Assembly: GCA_946183915.1 (NCBI GenBank)
Contig: CAMHDJ010000025.1
Coordinates: 1 to 42,773, forward strand
Direction: 5' to 3'
Source: an uncultured Bacteroidales bacterium
GTDB lineage: Bacteria; Bacteroidota; Bacteroidia; Bacteroidales; P3
DNA: 42,773 nt
Shown here: piece by piece, positions 15,201 to 21,920 of the stretch
How the letters are laid out: each line of letters starts with the position of its first letter
Numbering within the stretch: the first letter of the stretch is position 1
Position numbers and translations under genes: made by a program
Notes under the pieces: generated by a model
Databases searched by the model: none
What the model saw: only the letters and a program-made list of their open reading frames with translations
Told to the model about the DNA's origin: nothing

Positions 15201-17029
15201 TCGGCAGCAACTTGTACCACAACAACTGGAACGGTGTCACCCTCAGTGAGTGGAACACCAACGGATTCCTCGTCTCGCCCGAGGTGAACGCCAATATCGC
15301 CGACCTCCGCGCCACCATCACCTCCCTGCGCCCCATTGCCGAGAGCTATGAGTCGCGCTTCGCCGTGGGCGTGGGCAATGCCGACGGCAGCAACGTGACC
15401 TGGATCGACACCATCGGCTTCCTGCAGCAGAACACCGTGCAGACCAACGAGGTACACTTCAACCACTACACCGGCAGCGGCCGCCACATCATCCTCCGCG
15501 GAGTGGAAGGAACCTGCTACATCCGCCAGTTCACCCTCGAGGCCTTCGCGGGCTGCGTACCGGTACACGACGTGACGGTCGACAGCATCGGCGAGCACAG
15601 CGCCCAGCTGACCTGGGTGCCCGAGGTCGCCACCCACACCTGGGCCGTCTACCTCGACGGTGCCCTGGTGGCCACCACCTCGACGCCCAGCTACACCCTC
15701 ACCGGCCTCAACTCCAACACTCAGTACACAGTCGGCGTGAGCGAGATCTGCGGTGCGGGCGACACCTCCACCGCCGTCACCCGCCTCTTCCGGACCCGTT
15801 GCGACGCCTTCGCGCTGCCTTACTTCGAGGAGTTCGACCAGGCACCTGAGATCGGCAACGATCACATACTGACCGACTGCTGGATTCTCCATGCGGCCGG
15901 CAACTACGCCACCGCCTACTGCATCGGCGACCAGTGGAGCTACACCTGCCTGCAGTTTTACGACAACAATGAGGGCTACGACGTGGTCAACTACCTCAGC
16001 TCGCCGAGCCTGACGGTCGGCGCTGGCGGTGCCCTCGTAGCCTTCAAGGGCCAGACCACCTACTTCGACACCTTCACGGTGGGCATCATGCTCACCCCCT
16101 ACGACACTTCCACCTTCATCCCCGTGCGCGAGATTACGGTCAGCAGCGGCGGCATGGCCTGGTACAGCTTCTCCACCGACACCATCGCCGGCGCTCCCAC
16201 CAGCGGCACCTTCACGGTGGCCTTCCGCTTCACCGGCGAGGGTCAAGGCCTCATCGACTCGCTCACCGTCACAGCCAATCCCGTGCCCACCCATGACCTC
16301 GCCCTCGCGGTCAACGACACGGCCATGGGCACCGTCAGCGGCGCCGGCACCTACGACGAGGGCACGATGGTCACCGTCAGCGCCACGCCCAAGCCGGGCT
16401 ACCGCTTCGTGCAGTGGAGCGACGGCATCATCGCCGCCACCCGCCAGGTGAAGATGGACACCGACCTGAGCCTCACGGCCTACTTCGAGGCCATGCCCTG
16501 CCTGGTGCCCACCGACCTCGCGGCCGAGGTGGGCGACGTGGAGTGGACGGGCGAGCGCTACGTCTGCGACGTCACCCTCCGCTGGACCCCCGGCGGCGAC
16601 GAGCAGCAGTGGGAGATCCGCGTCGACGCCGACACCGACTTCCCCGAGCAGACCTTCACCGCCACCGACACCTTCTATGTCATCGACAATATGGACGACG
16701 ACGGCTGCACCCACACCTTCCAGGTGCGCGCACTCTGCGCCAACGGAGAGTACGGCGACTGGAGCGCGACGCAGCAGTTCGCGCTGCCCATCATCGGCAT
16801 CGACGACGTGGAGTCCACCGCCTGGAGCCTCTACCCCAACCCCGCCAGCGGAAGCGTCACCATCAGCGCCGCGGCTGCCGCCGAGCTCACCATCCACGAC
16901 CTGCAGGGCCGCGAGGTGCTCCGCACCAGCATTGGCAGCGGCGCCACGACGGTCGACATCAGCCGCCTCAGCCAGGGCGTCTACTTCGTGCGCCTCGGCG
17001 CCGGAGTGAAGAAGCTGGTGGTGAGGTAG
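9227..17029 (+). CDS. Giant multidomain T9SS-secreted surface protein (2600 aa)
   Basis: Predicted cell-surface or secreted adhesin-like protein. The signal peptide contains a GLMGLMGLMGL repeat. Jelly-roll/MAM-like modules (pattern LPWxEDFxxxxxCW) alternate with six Ig/PKD-like units at about 190-268, 426-505, 668-750, 923-1002, 1183-1260 and 1268-1348 (pattern GLTYTWHSSL...TYTxGGxDTLTV...NAYGADT). Three FN3-like domains follow after about 1520, with another cleaved-adhesin-like jelly roll, an InlB-like repeat (about 2358-2420, GYRFVQWSDG), one more FN3 and a type A T9SS sorting domain (about 2525-2600, SLYPNPASGSVTI...GVYFVRL). No catalytic motif was recognised. The sixth Ig-like unit has lost the conserved Trp. 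It is the last gene of the sigma-factor set and is followed by a terminator. Confidence 0.9.
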   Translation: MKKILLLGLMGLMGLMGLRAQGQAVGCDDTVRWGTALSFEGSKCCWAVLEGPTDCFYSSYNQIDCNYDTLADHRFLSPWVEVPSFAATDSVVLIYATEVSCTAEYSVAVTTDGVTYDTLRHRLVDAYQHDTILLGAYAGQVIRIQFCHYGLNSTFDPYAAGCSYAADYHWQLLFSALQWRSLVYPVVSWWVPAKAYVGETTWLRASLADGSSTGLTYTWHSSLTGQTLTGDTVGLTYTAGGEDTLTLITTNAYGSDTLTQTVTVVDCGGVVTAHPWLVDFSTDFDCWRTVGTVGWSYAGRYISGNTYYGIYAAHNNGGANIIASPAVVLPADSTGLRLYWKDSRLSSGTSTYYVLVSTTSRYDITEYDTIFTCTSQTSNVTQRSVSLADYAGDTIYIAFCKMLQNGRTVFITDVQMYNALAPIGTLEAPAVAVATGDSVQCTVHLAQGDSLTYSWHSVLLDSTIVTTDSVLTIVYPEAGSETLTVTASNAHGTLELSKSYNVYTCNVVNTYPWEEDFSDAGGSYNVCWAIDGYSHNAPNSGYGGHDEETDVVWSFNNCMISSTSGSYMITPALAIPAGETNIAFMVEYMTGTMDIRVSPTASTDTAQFTDLLLTEPNTYNIKRRWVNLGAYAGQTIRVALVTSNPNSQSVNRVWVGIDTLPYIGNKVSVPAKIHSDSTALCTVALYHGATDGLHYTWTSAVGGIITTNALGDSAWVSYGAGFSSTEDTLTVVAVNAFGADTVQKPLHIIDCTPALTLPWKETFADGLVCWYKPEGSKFVDVIPYNMSSYEYMRHLYLNAKLDTAGSWLMSKEIHIPADTTLSPRLFWKVASSNGNYQHLYSVLVTTAVDYTDTANYTVLYTDSSTHVNFSNYDLRSVDLTPYAGQSIHVAFHNHGNHLPTSSVSLYIDDVEIRSSQVPVVSLSAPGTVNSHTPVTFTATLVEGSSTGLTYTWHSTLMDSTMVTTAPALTMTYTLGGNDTLRVIASNAYGADTATATVAVTDCTPIAALPWMEDFNSVAAVAYNAANGKVPNCWNRYWNGSDAKYTPHVIGSYLNQTAVHTYTQSNNALLLQAGTSSGYDSVAMVESPAFDVPLNGQLLSFYYMHESASYGTLSVGYLQDGVFVGVADMEPQATGRTDTVSLQAIPAGVNRIALHWKKTGTWYGVIVDNLRVFARDTLPTVRIQAPAQVFVGDPATLRAAMVNGLTDGLTYTWHSSLTGSTWSGTDEWNVTYSVGGYDTVSVVAANAYGADTAVAVVYVDSHPLPQVTLTAPTSVYVGDSVTISVTLNDCSTNGLAMTLHSSLLDTTMTLNSSLITLNYTAGGTDTVTLIVSNAYGADTVEAYIYAVDCSNATLPYVETFEGVSPIPWNTRGQNSLPLCWQMAYNGTNANIHQPTVVSSYQFISNLPDQALLLMAGSSGYATWVQAELPLFNAPLSSLAIALDYRYESANAGTLTVGYVDDTLGYIPVDTLAPHAGSYTRDSIYFADAATAGNARIALRYAYNSSFYAVVIDNIEVFSNNGILAPESLVAENITATCATLRWSEVDTATAYRVTLSGAMNIDTVVTDTTLTLCGLMDDADYSVTVVPLVGSDAGRRISTTFHTLMLCAPLANVSISPEGIISWQYDTAVAEQSPAGVEIEVIDQQGQVLVLTDTAYFSPYVAAGLTPGHTYSFAVRTLCASATANTADTVVTQVAPSVCAEAASNTIPSNSHFMDNFWESNYSQVIYPASFAAGIDTLYGIALRVAQYEPYSWQTTSGTCRYDIYVGQTNGTHTSPLTSDSLTMVVQNKHYSLSGTGWHNFVFDTPYIYDGTGNLVVTIVSRQSNTVYDPVYGVHTDATCTHFVQDADHGSSNINPSTFNFQWETNTNIPDIRLLGGCGGSTNTCLAPETEVVAVDTHSVSLQWAQRGSESLWQVEYRPVSASAWQVADTTSATSFTITGLAQATHYVVRAGAVCNDSLVVYGFPDSATTLCGYMELPYTISFLADEYPCWTLGSNLYHNNWNGVTLSEWNTNGFLVSPEVNANIADLRATITSLRPIAESYESRFAVGVGNADGSNVTWIDTIGFLQQNTVQTNEVHFNHYTGSGRHIILRGVEGTCYIRQFTLEAFAGCVPVHDVTVDSIGEHSAQLTWVPEVATHTWAVYLDGALVATTSTPSYTLTGLNSNTQYTVGVSEICGAGDTSTAVTRLFRTRCDAFALPYFEEFDQAPEIGNDHILTDCWILHAAGNYATAYCIGDQWSYTCLQFYDNNEGYDVVNYLSSPSLTVGAGGALVAFKGQTTYFDTFTVGIMLTPYDTSTFIPVREITVSSGGMAWYSFSTDTIAGAPTSGTFTVAFRFTGEGQGLIDSLTVTANPVPTHDLALAVNDTAMGTVSGAGTYDEGTMVTVSATPKPGYRFVQWSDGIIAATRQVKMDTDLSLTAYFEAMPCLVPTDLAAEVGDVEWTGERYVCDVTLRWTPGGDEQQWEIRVDADTDFPEQTFTATDTFYVIDNMDDDGCTHTFQVRALCANGEYGDWSATQQFALPIIGIDDVESTAWSLYPNPASGSVTISAAAAAELTIHDLQGREVLRTSIGSGATTVDISRLSQGVYFVRLGAGVKKLVVR

Positions 17030-17051
17030 TGCCGTAAGCCGACATAAACGG

Positions 17052-17110
17052 GAGTGTCCCATAGGTCGAACCCGCTTTCTGCTGGGGGACTTATGGGACA
17101 CTTCTTTTTG
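17052..17110 (+). terminator. Terminator of the giant T9SS gene
   Basis: AGTGTCCCATA (17053-17063) pairs perfectly with TATGGGACACT (17092-17102) around a loop of about 28 nt that has its own GC pairing; TTTTT follows at 17105. Confidence 0.8.
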
Positions 17111-17175
17111 GTTCGCCCCTTCGGGGCTCCGGCCTTGCATCGTGCCCCCGTCAGCCGTGCATCCAGTGGGGTTTT

Positions 17176-17302
17176 ATGCAGAGATGATGCAGAGATGATG
17201 CAGAGGGGATGCAGGGATGATGCAGGAAAAAATGCCTAGTTGATGCCTAGATGATGCCTAGATGATGCCTAGATGATGCCTGGATGATGCCTAGTTGATG
17301 CC
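17176..17302 (+). repeat. 11-bp minisatellite, two adjoining subfamilies
   Basis: Eleven full units of 11 bp plus a partial one. Five ATGCAGAGATG-type units (from 17176) are followed, after one extra base, by six ATGCCTAGATG-type units (from 17232) and a partial twelfth. Substitutions are confined mostly to the last four bases of each unit. It lies in the convergent gap between two gene ends and contains no credible gene. A G-rich stretch with TGTTAGAGG repeats continues to about 17370. Confidence 0.93.
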
Positions 17303-17372
17303 TTGGGGAAGGGTAGGGGAGAGTGAGAGGAATGTTAGAGGGGTGTTAGAGGGGGGTAGGTGGGGGTGGGGG

Positions 17373-17861
17373 TTATTTCTCCTCGGGCTCTCCGGGCTCG
17401 GCGGGCTCGTCGTGGGGCGGCTCAGGCTGACCGGCCGGCGGGTTGGCCTCGGCGGTCAGCTGGCGCATGAGCATGTAGTAGACGGCCACGAAGAGCAGCG
17501 CCATCATCACGTCGCCCAGACCCACGAAGCCGCGCCCCAGGAAGAGCAGCGGCAGCAGCAGGAGCAGCAGTCGCGCCAGGGTGTAGCAGTGGAAGCCCGT
17601 CCAGCGCAGGCGCCACATGAGGGCGGCGCCCAGCACCTCGAGCACGTAGAGCAGGCCAGCGCCGGCGAAGTAGCCGCGCGGCATCTCGAACAGCCGTTGC
17701 ATCATCACGCTGAACTCCTCGGGCAGCAGGCCGGGGGTGTCGGCGTAGACCTGCTGCATGGTGGGCAGCAGCAGCGCCATCATCAGGTAGCTAAAGGCGT
17801 TCAGCCCGGCAAAGATGAAGGTGATCACCAGCAGTATACGGAAAAGTGTCTTGTTGTTCAT
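17373..17861 (-). CDS. Small integral membrane protein, unknown function (162 aa)
   Basis: The ATG at 17861 (MNNKTLFRILLVITF) is the start; two codons upstream is only a TTG. Four hydrophobic segments are visible: about 7-33, 68-82, 93-109 and 113-133. A Pro/Glu-rich cytoplasmic-type tail (NPPAGQPEPPHDEPAEPGEPEE) ends it. No motif or family was recognised. It follows nadK by 56 bp that consist of an A+T repeat array, so it could be the last gene of that operon. Confidence 0.7.
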   Translation of the reverse strand: MNNKTLFRILLVITFIFAGLNAFSYLMMALLLPTMQQVYADTPGLLPEEFSVMMQRLFEMPRGYFAGAGLLYVLEVLGAALMWRLRWTGFHCYTLARLLLLLLPLLFLGRGFVGLGDVMMALLFVAVYYMLMRQLTAEANPPAGQPEPPHDEPAEPGEPEEK

Positions 17862-17866
17862 ATCCA

Positions 17867-17921
17867 AATTCTTAATTCAATATTCAACTTTCAACTTTCA
17901 ATATTCAACTTTCAATTTTAC
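17867..17921. repeat. A+T-rich tandem array between nadK and the membrane protein
   Basis: On the minus strand, TTGAAAGTTGAATA appears twice, with TTGAAAG units between. It is the same kind of array as at 26096-26125 (TTCAACTTTCAATT on the plus strand). Confidence 0.8.
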
Positions 17922-18760
17922 CCCCTGACTTCGGTGCCCCACATGAGTTTTTCGCGGATGGCGCTGTAGAAGTTCTGGTGGCCCAGACGCACCAGGCGGA
18001 TGGTGAAGGGCGCGCGCCGCACGTCGATCTCGCTGGCGGCGCCGAGGGTGGCGCGGCTCGAGTCGCGGCCCAGGAAGCAGTCGCTGTTGACCCGCAGGCG
18101 TATCTCGGCCGTGTCGGGCACGATGACGGGCCGCAGGGTGAGGGTGTGGGCCGAGATGGGGGTGATGAGCAGGCAGCGCGAGTCGGGCGTCAGGATGGGG
18201 CCGCCGCAGGAGAGCGAGTAGGCCGTCGAGCCCGTGGGCGTGGCCACGATGACGCCGTCGCCGGCATAGGTGGCCACGTAGTCGCCGTTGACGTACACCT
18301 CGGTCTTCAGCAGCGACGCCTCCTCGGTGCGGTGCACAAACACCTCGTTGAGGCAGTGGCTGAGCGCCCGGGGCCTCTCCGGCGCATCGCCTCCCCGCGG
18401 GGCAGGGGCGACCGAGAGCTGCAGCAGGGTCCGCTCCTCGATCGTGTAGCGCCCCTCCAGGAGCTCGTCGACCAGGCTGTCGAGGTTTTCCTTGCCCACG
18501 GTCGTCAGGAAGCCCAGGTGGCCGAAATTGATGCCCAGAACGGGCGGGAAACGCCCCGGGTCGTCGCTCCCGATGAACTGGATCGAGCTCAGCAGCGTCC
18601 CGTCGCCTCCGATCGAGAAGAGGAAGTCGCAGCCCGCGGGGTCGGCGCCGTCGCGCAGCTCGCAGGTCTCGATCCCGCGGCGGTGCAGCTGTTCGGTCAG
18701 CTGTCGCAGGCTGGGTTCGGCGTCGGTGTCGATGTGGCGATAATAGAGTGCTATCTTCAT
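17918..18760 (-). CDS. nadK: NAD kinase (280 aa)
   Basis: Phosphorylates NAD to NADP in the cytoplasm. Seen: the nucleotide-binding GGDGT motif (51-55), the GINFGHLGFL segment (76-85), and the second conserved block TPTGSTAYSLSCGGP (about 174-188). The length is near normal, with a slightly long loop at about 118-135 (APAPRGGDAPERPR) before NEVFVHR. The start is 6 bp after the stop of the T9SS type B gene, so it is probably read from the same transcript. The assignment is secure. Confidence 0.96.
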   Translation of the reverse strand: MKIALYYRHIDTDAEPSLRQLTEQLHRRGIETCELRDGADPAGCDFLFSIGGDGTLLSSIQFIGSDDPGRFPPVLGINFGHLGFLTTVGKENLDSLVDELLEGRYTIEERTLLQLSVAPAPRGGDAPERPRALSHCLNEVFVHRTEEASLLKTEVYVNGDYVATYAGDGVIVATPTGSTAYSLSCGGPILTPDSRCLLITPISAHTLTLRPVIVPDTAEIRLRVNSDCFLGRDSSRATLGAASEIDVRRAPFTIRLVRLGHQNFYSAIREKLMWGTEVRG

Positions 18761-18766
18761 AATGTC

Positions 18767-19939
18767 TTATTTTATCAGCAGTACGGTTCCGGTGTATGTC
18801 TTGACGGTGCCCGTGTTGAAGCGGCACCGCAGGCGGTAGGTGTAGACTCCTCCGCGGCTCTCGGCCGTGGGGGTCCAGCCGGCGGCCGGCTCCTCGGTGC
18901 GGTAGACGAGCATGCCCGCCCGGTTGTAGATCTCCAGCTCGTAGAGGTCGCCCAGCAACCCCCGCACCACCGGCCGGAAGACCCCGTTGCGGTCGTCGCC
19001 CGCCACGATGGCGTTCGGCAGCCACGCCACCGGCGCCGGCGGGTCGGGCACCACCAGGCAGCGCGTGGTCGAGTAGCGTTCGTTCATGCCGCAGGCGTCC
19101 TTCACCCCCAGCTGGTAGCAGTGCAGCGAGTCGTAGGGGTTGATGTCGCTGTCGGTGTAGCGCGTGGTGCTGCCGCTGAAGGTGGCCACCTCGCGCCAGG
19201 GTGTGCCGTCGATGCTGCGGTAGAGCGTGTAGTCGAAGGCCGGGTCGGTCTGCAGCGCCAGCCGGATCTCGGTCCGGACGCTGTCGTACTCCAGCCCCTC
19301 GATCTCCACCACCGACGCGCTGTCCACCGTGCGTCGCTCCACCTCTATGACGTTCGACAGCGACCGTATGCCCTCCGCACCCTCGGCCACCACCCGCATC
19401 CGGGCCCGGGTGACCGCCTCCGGCATCTCGAACGTGTAGCTCAATTGGCTGCTGTCCTGCGTGGTATAGTACTCGGTGAAGCCCTCGTGCAGCGGTTCCA
19501 GCATCAGCTCCAGCCGGTAGCGCGGCTGCCCTTGGGGCAGACCTGTGTAGGGTGTCCACTCGACGTGCACCGTCGTCGCGCACTCCGGCACGTCGGCCGT
19601 GAGCAGCACGTTGCCGAACGACGGCGTCAGGGCGCTGACGTTCATCGCGCTGTCGAAGACGTGCAGGCGGTAGGTGTGCCGCTCCAACGGGCTGTGGTCG
19701 AGGCAGATGTGTGTGCTCTCCGACCACCCGTAGACCGTGTCGTAGTCCAGACACGGCGTGCCGCTGCAGATGTGGTAGCCCATGGCGCTGCTGTCGGCGC
19801 TGGGCTGCCAGCGCAGCACGATCTGCTGTGTGGCGCTGTCCACCGTGGCCATCCACCACGTCAGCGGCGCCACCGGCGTCTGGGCGCCGGCAGCCAGGGG
19901 CATCAGTAGCATCAGCAGACTATGTATCTTCTGTCCCAT
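18767..19939 (-). CDS. Secreted protein with T9SS type B (CHU_C) C-terminal domain (390 aa)
   Basis: A signal peptide (about 1-19, MGQKIHSLLMLLMPLAAGA) is followed by FN3-like repeats (about 25-300; for example VLRWQPSADSSAMGYHICSG and FDYTLYRSIDGTPWREVATFSG). A gliding-motility-associated CHU_C domain ends it (PNAIVAGDDRNGVFRPV...ELEIYNRAGMLVYRT...GVYTYRLRC). CHU_C is the type B signal for T9SS export. The start was placed at 19939 because it gives a proper signal peptide and overlaps the stop of the ABC exporter by one base (TGATG); a longer open frame upstream is just the exporter read out of frame. Role unknown; likely a structural surface protein. Confidence 0.88.
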   Translation of the reverse strand: MGQKIHSLLMLLMPLAAGAQTPVAPLTWWMATVDSATQQIVLRWQPSADSSAMGYHICSGTPCLDYDTVYGWSESTHICLDHSPLERHTYRLHVFDSAMNVSALTPSFGNVLLTADVPECATTVHVEWTPYTGLPQGQPRYRLELMLEPLHEGFTEYYTTQDSSQLSYTFEMPEAVTRARMRVVAEGAEGIRSLSNVIEVERRTVDSASVVEIEGLEYDSVRTEIRLALQTDPAFDYTLYRSIDGTPWREVATFSGSTTRYTDSDINPYDSLHCYQLGVKDACGMNERYSTTRCLVVPDPPAPVAWLPNAIVAGDDRNGVFRPVVRGLLGDLYELEIYNRAGMLVYRTEEPAAGWTPTAESRGGVYTYRLRCRFNTGTVKTYTGTVLLIK

Positions 19940-21753
19940 CAGCCAATCGTTTGTAGTGCCACCAGGTGGCTGTAGCGGCCCCCGAGGGCCATCAACTGGC
20001 TGTGGGTGCCCTCCTCGACGATGCGGCCCTGCTCCAGCACCACGATCCGATCGGCCCCGACGACGGTCGATAACCGGTGGGCGATCACGATGGCCGTGCG
20101 GTCGCGAAGTACCTCGTCCAGCGTCTGTTGCAACTGCCGTTCGCTTTCGGTGTCGAGGGCCGACGTGGCCTCGTCCAGTATCAGCAGCTCGGGTTCGCGC
20201 AGCAGGGCCCGGGCAATGCTGATGCGCTGGCGCTGCCCGCCGCTGAGCAGGCTGCCCCCTTCGCCCAGGTTGGTGTCGTAGCCCTGCGGCAGGGCGCTGA
20301 TGAAGTCGTGGGCTTGCGCCGCGCGGGCCGCGGCTTCGATCTCGGCGCGCGTGGCTTCCGGCCGCCCGAAGGCGATGTTGGCGGCCACACTGTCGTTGAA
20401 GAGCAGCGTGTCCTGCGCCACCACCCCGATGCGGCTCCGCAGCTCCTCCAGCGGCCACTGGTCCACCGGCACGCCGCCGAAGAGCAGTTCGCCGCCCGCG
20501 ATGTCGTAGTAGCGCCCGATGAGGTCGGCCAGGGTCGACTTGCCGCTGCCCGAGGCGCCCACCAGCGCCACCGTGCTCCCGTGCGGTACGCTGAGGCTGA
20601 TGTCCTGCAGCACAGGCACTTCCGGCGTGTAGCCGAAGGTCACGTGCCGCAGCTCCACCAGCGGACCCTCCGCGGCTCTCGCCTGTTTCCGTTCGCGTGC
20701 CGGCCGCCCGTAGACCTCCTCCTCCTCGGCCAGGAAGGCCGCCACCCGCTCCTCGCAGGCGCGCCCTTTCTTCATCTGGGCCAGGGCCGTGGAGAGGTCC
20801 TTGGCCGGCGGGATCATCAGCACGAACATCATCACGTAGCTGATGAACAGGTCGGCCGTCAGGCCGTGGTCGCCGCGCATGATGAGCAGCGAGCCGAAGA
20901 GCAGGATGCCCACCACGATCACGTTGCCCAGGAAGTCGCTGATCGGCGAGGCGGCGTAGATGCGGCGGAACATGGCCGTGCGCCTCCGCGTGTAGTCGCG
21001 GTTGTATGCCTGGAAGCGCTTGTTGCTGAAGTCGATAGTCGTGTAGGCCTTGATCACCTTCAGCCCCCCGATGGCCTCGTCGGTCATCGACACCAGCTGC
21101 GAGTTCATCTCCTGCACGGTCTGCGATTTGCGCTTCAGCCGCCGCGAGAGGCCCGCCACAACTCCCGCCACCAGCGGCAGCATGCACAGCACGAAGCCCG
21201 TCAGTTTCACGTTGAGGTAGAGCAACATAGCCAGGTAGAGCACCAGGCTCACCACCGCCGTCAGCAGCATTTGCACCGAGCCAAGTATGTTCTCGTCGTA
21301 TTCCACCATGTCGCTCCCGAAGCGTGCCAGCACGTCGCCCTTGCGGTGGCGGTCGTAGTAGGCCACCGGCAGCCGCATCGCTTTGTGGAACAAGTCGTTG
21401 CGCAGGTCGCGCACGATGCGCGTCCGCAGGATGCCGATCTCGGCCGCCGCCAGGTAGCCGAAGACGTTTTTCAGGCTGTAGAGCACGAAGATGATGCCCG
21501 AGAAGAGCAGTAGCGCCTGCAGCCGTCCGAAGCCTATCAGCCACCGGTAGAGACGCTCGAGCCCCTCGGCCACCAGGTTGCCCGTCGCCACCGCTGCCCC
21601 GTCGCCCTCGCCGAAGAGGATCTTCAGGAAGTCCGCCACCGAGAGCGCCGTGGCCATCGTGAACACCACACTCAGCACCACCAACAGCACATACAGCGCC
21701 CCGCGGGCACTGTATGGCTTTGAGTATCTGTATGTTAGGTGTCTGTTTGGCAT
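19939..21753 (-). CDS. ABC exporter, MsbA-like half-transporter (604 aa)
   Basis: A fused TM domain and ATPase, homodimeric in this family. The N-terminal part holds about six TM helices, then a nucleotide-binding domain from about 365: Walker A GASGSGKST (about 397-405), signature LSGGQRQRISIAR (about 500-512), Walker B LLILDEATSALD (about 518-529) and a switch His in VIAHRLS. The family includes MsbA lipid A-core flippase and various lipid or peptide exporters. Lipid A export is plausible because Bacteroidales place such genes among envelope genes, but the substrate cannot be read from the sequence. It is translationally linked to the T9SS type B gene downstream. The upstream gap of 167 bp to purB contains a GC-rich repeat. 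Confidence 0.9.
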   Translation of the reverse strand: MPNRHLTYRYSKPYSARGALYVLLVVLSVVFTMATALSVADFLKILFGEGDGAAVATGNLVAEGLERLYRWLIGFGRLQALLLFSGIIFVLYSLKNVFGYLAAAEIGILRTRIVRDLRNDLFHKAMRLPVAYYDRHRKGDVLARFGSDMVEYDENILGSVQMLLTAVVSLVLYLAMLLYLNVKLTGFVLCMLPLVAGVVAGLSRRLKRKSQTVQEMNSQLVSMTDEAIGGLKVIKAYTTIDFSNKRFQAYNRDYTRRRTAMFRRIYAASPISDFLGNVIVVGILLFGSLLIMRGDHGLTADLFISYVMMFVLMIPPAKDLSTALAQMKKGRACEERVAAFLAEEEEVYGRPARERKQARAAEGPLVELRHVTFGYTPEVPVLQDISLSVPHGSTVALVGASGSGKSTLADLIGRYYDIAGGELLFGGVPVDQWPLEELRSRIGVVAQDTLLFNDSVAANIAFGRPEATRAEIEAAARAAQAHDFISALPQGYDTNLGEGGSLLSGGQRQRISIARALLREPELLILDEATSALDTESERQLQQTLDEVLRDRTAIVIAHRLSTVVGADRIVVLEQGRIVEEGTHSQLMALGGRYSHLVALQTIG

Positions 21754-21809
21754 CTACTTGTCTGTTAATCAGTGTCTAAGCCCTGTCAGGTCCGCCTCAG
21801 GTCCGCCCC

Positions 21810-21874
21810 AAGTCCGCGGATGGTCCGCGGATAGTCCGCCCGCGGGCGGAGGTGTGGCGGTCCTGGGGCGGGGG
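21810..21874 (+). repeat. GC-rich intergenic palindromic repeat, copy B
   Basis: Same element as 7545-7609: two tandem GTCCGCGGAT units, the palindrome CCGCCCGCGGGCGG and a GGCGGTC...GGGCGGGGG tail. Two further degenerate GTCCGCC units (about 21789-21808) precede it. It lies between the purB stop and the exporter start. Confidence 0.85.
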
Positions 21875-21920
21875 AGCCTTGGCGTATGTTTATCCTCACC
21901 ATAAGGCGAGGGTAGGGCGG

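Noticed and set aside
17054-17239. Small plus-strand gene over the terminator and minisatellite
   Set aside because: It runs through the terminator hairpin and ends in the tandem repeat; the protein has no recognisable feature.
17176-17302. CRISPR array
   Set aside because: Units are contiguous 11-mers with no spacers and no cas genes nearby.
17862-17867. TTG start two codons upstream for the small membrane protein
   Set aside because: An ATG at 17861 is available and gives a normal N-terminus; the TTG lies at the edge of the repeat array.
19940-21544. Upstream extension of the T9SS type B protein to 925 residues
   Set aside because: The extension is the ABC exporter gene read in another frame; a proper signal peptide begins at 19939.
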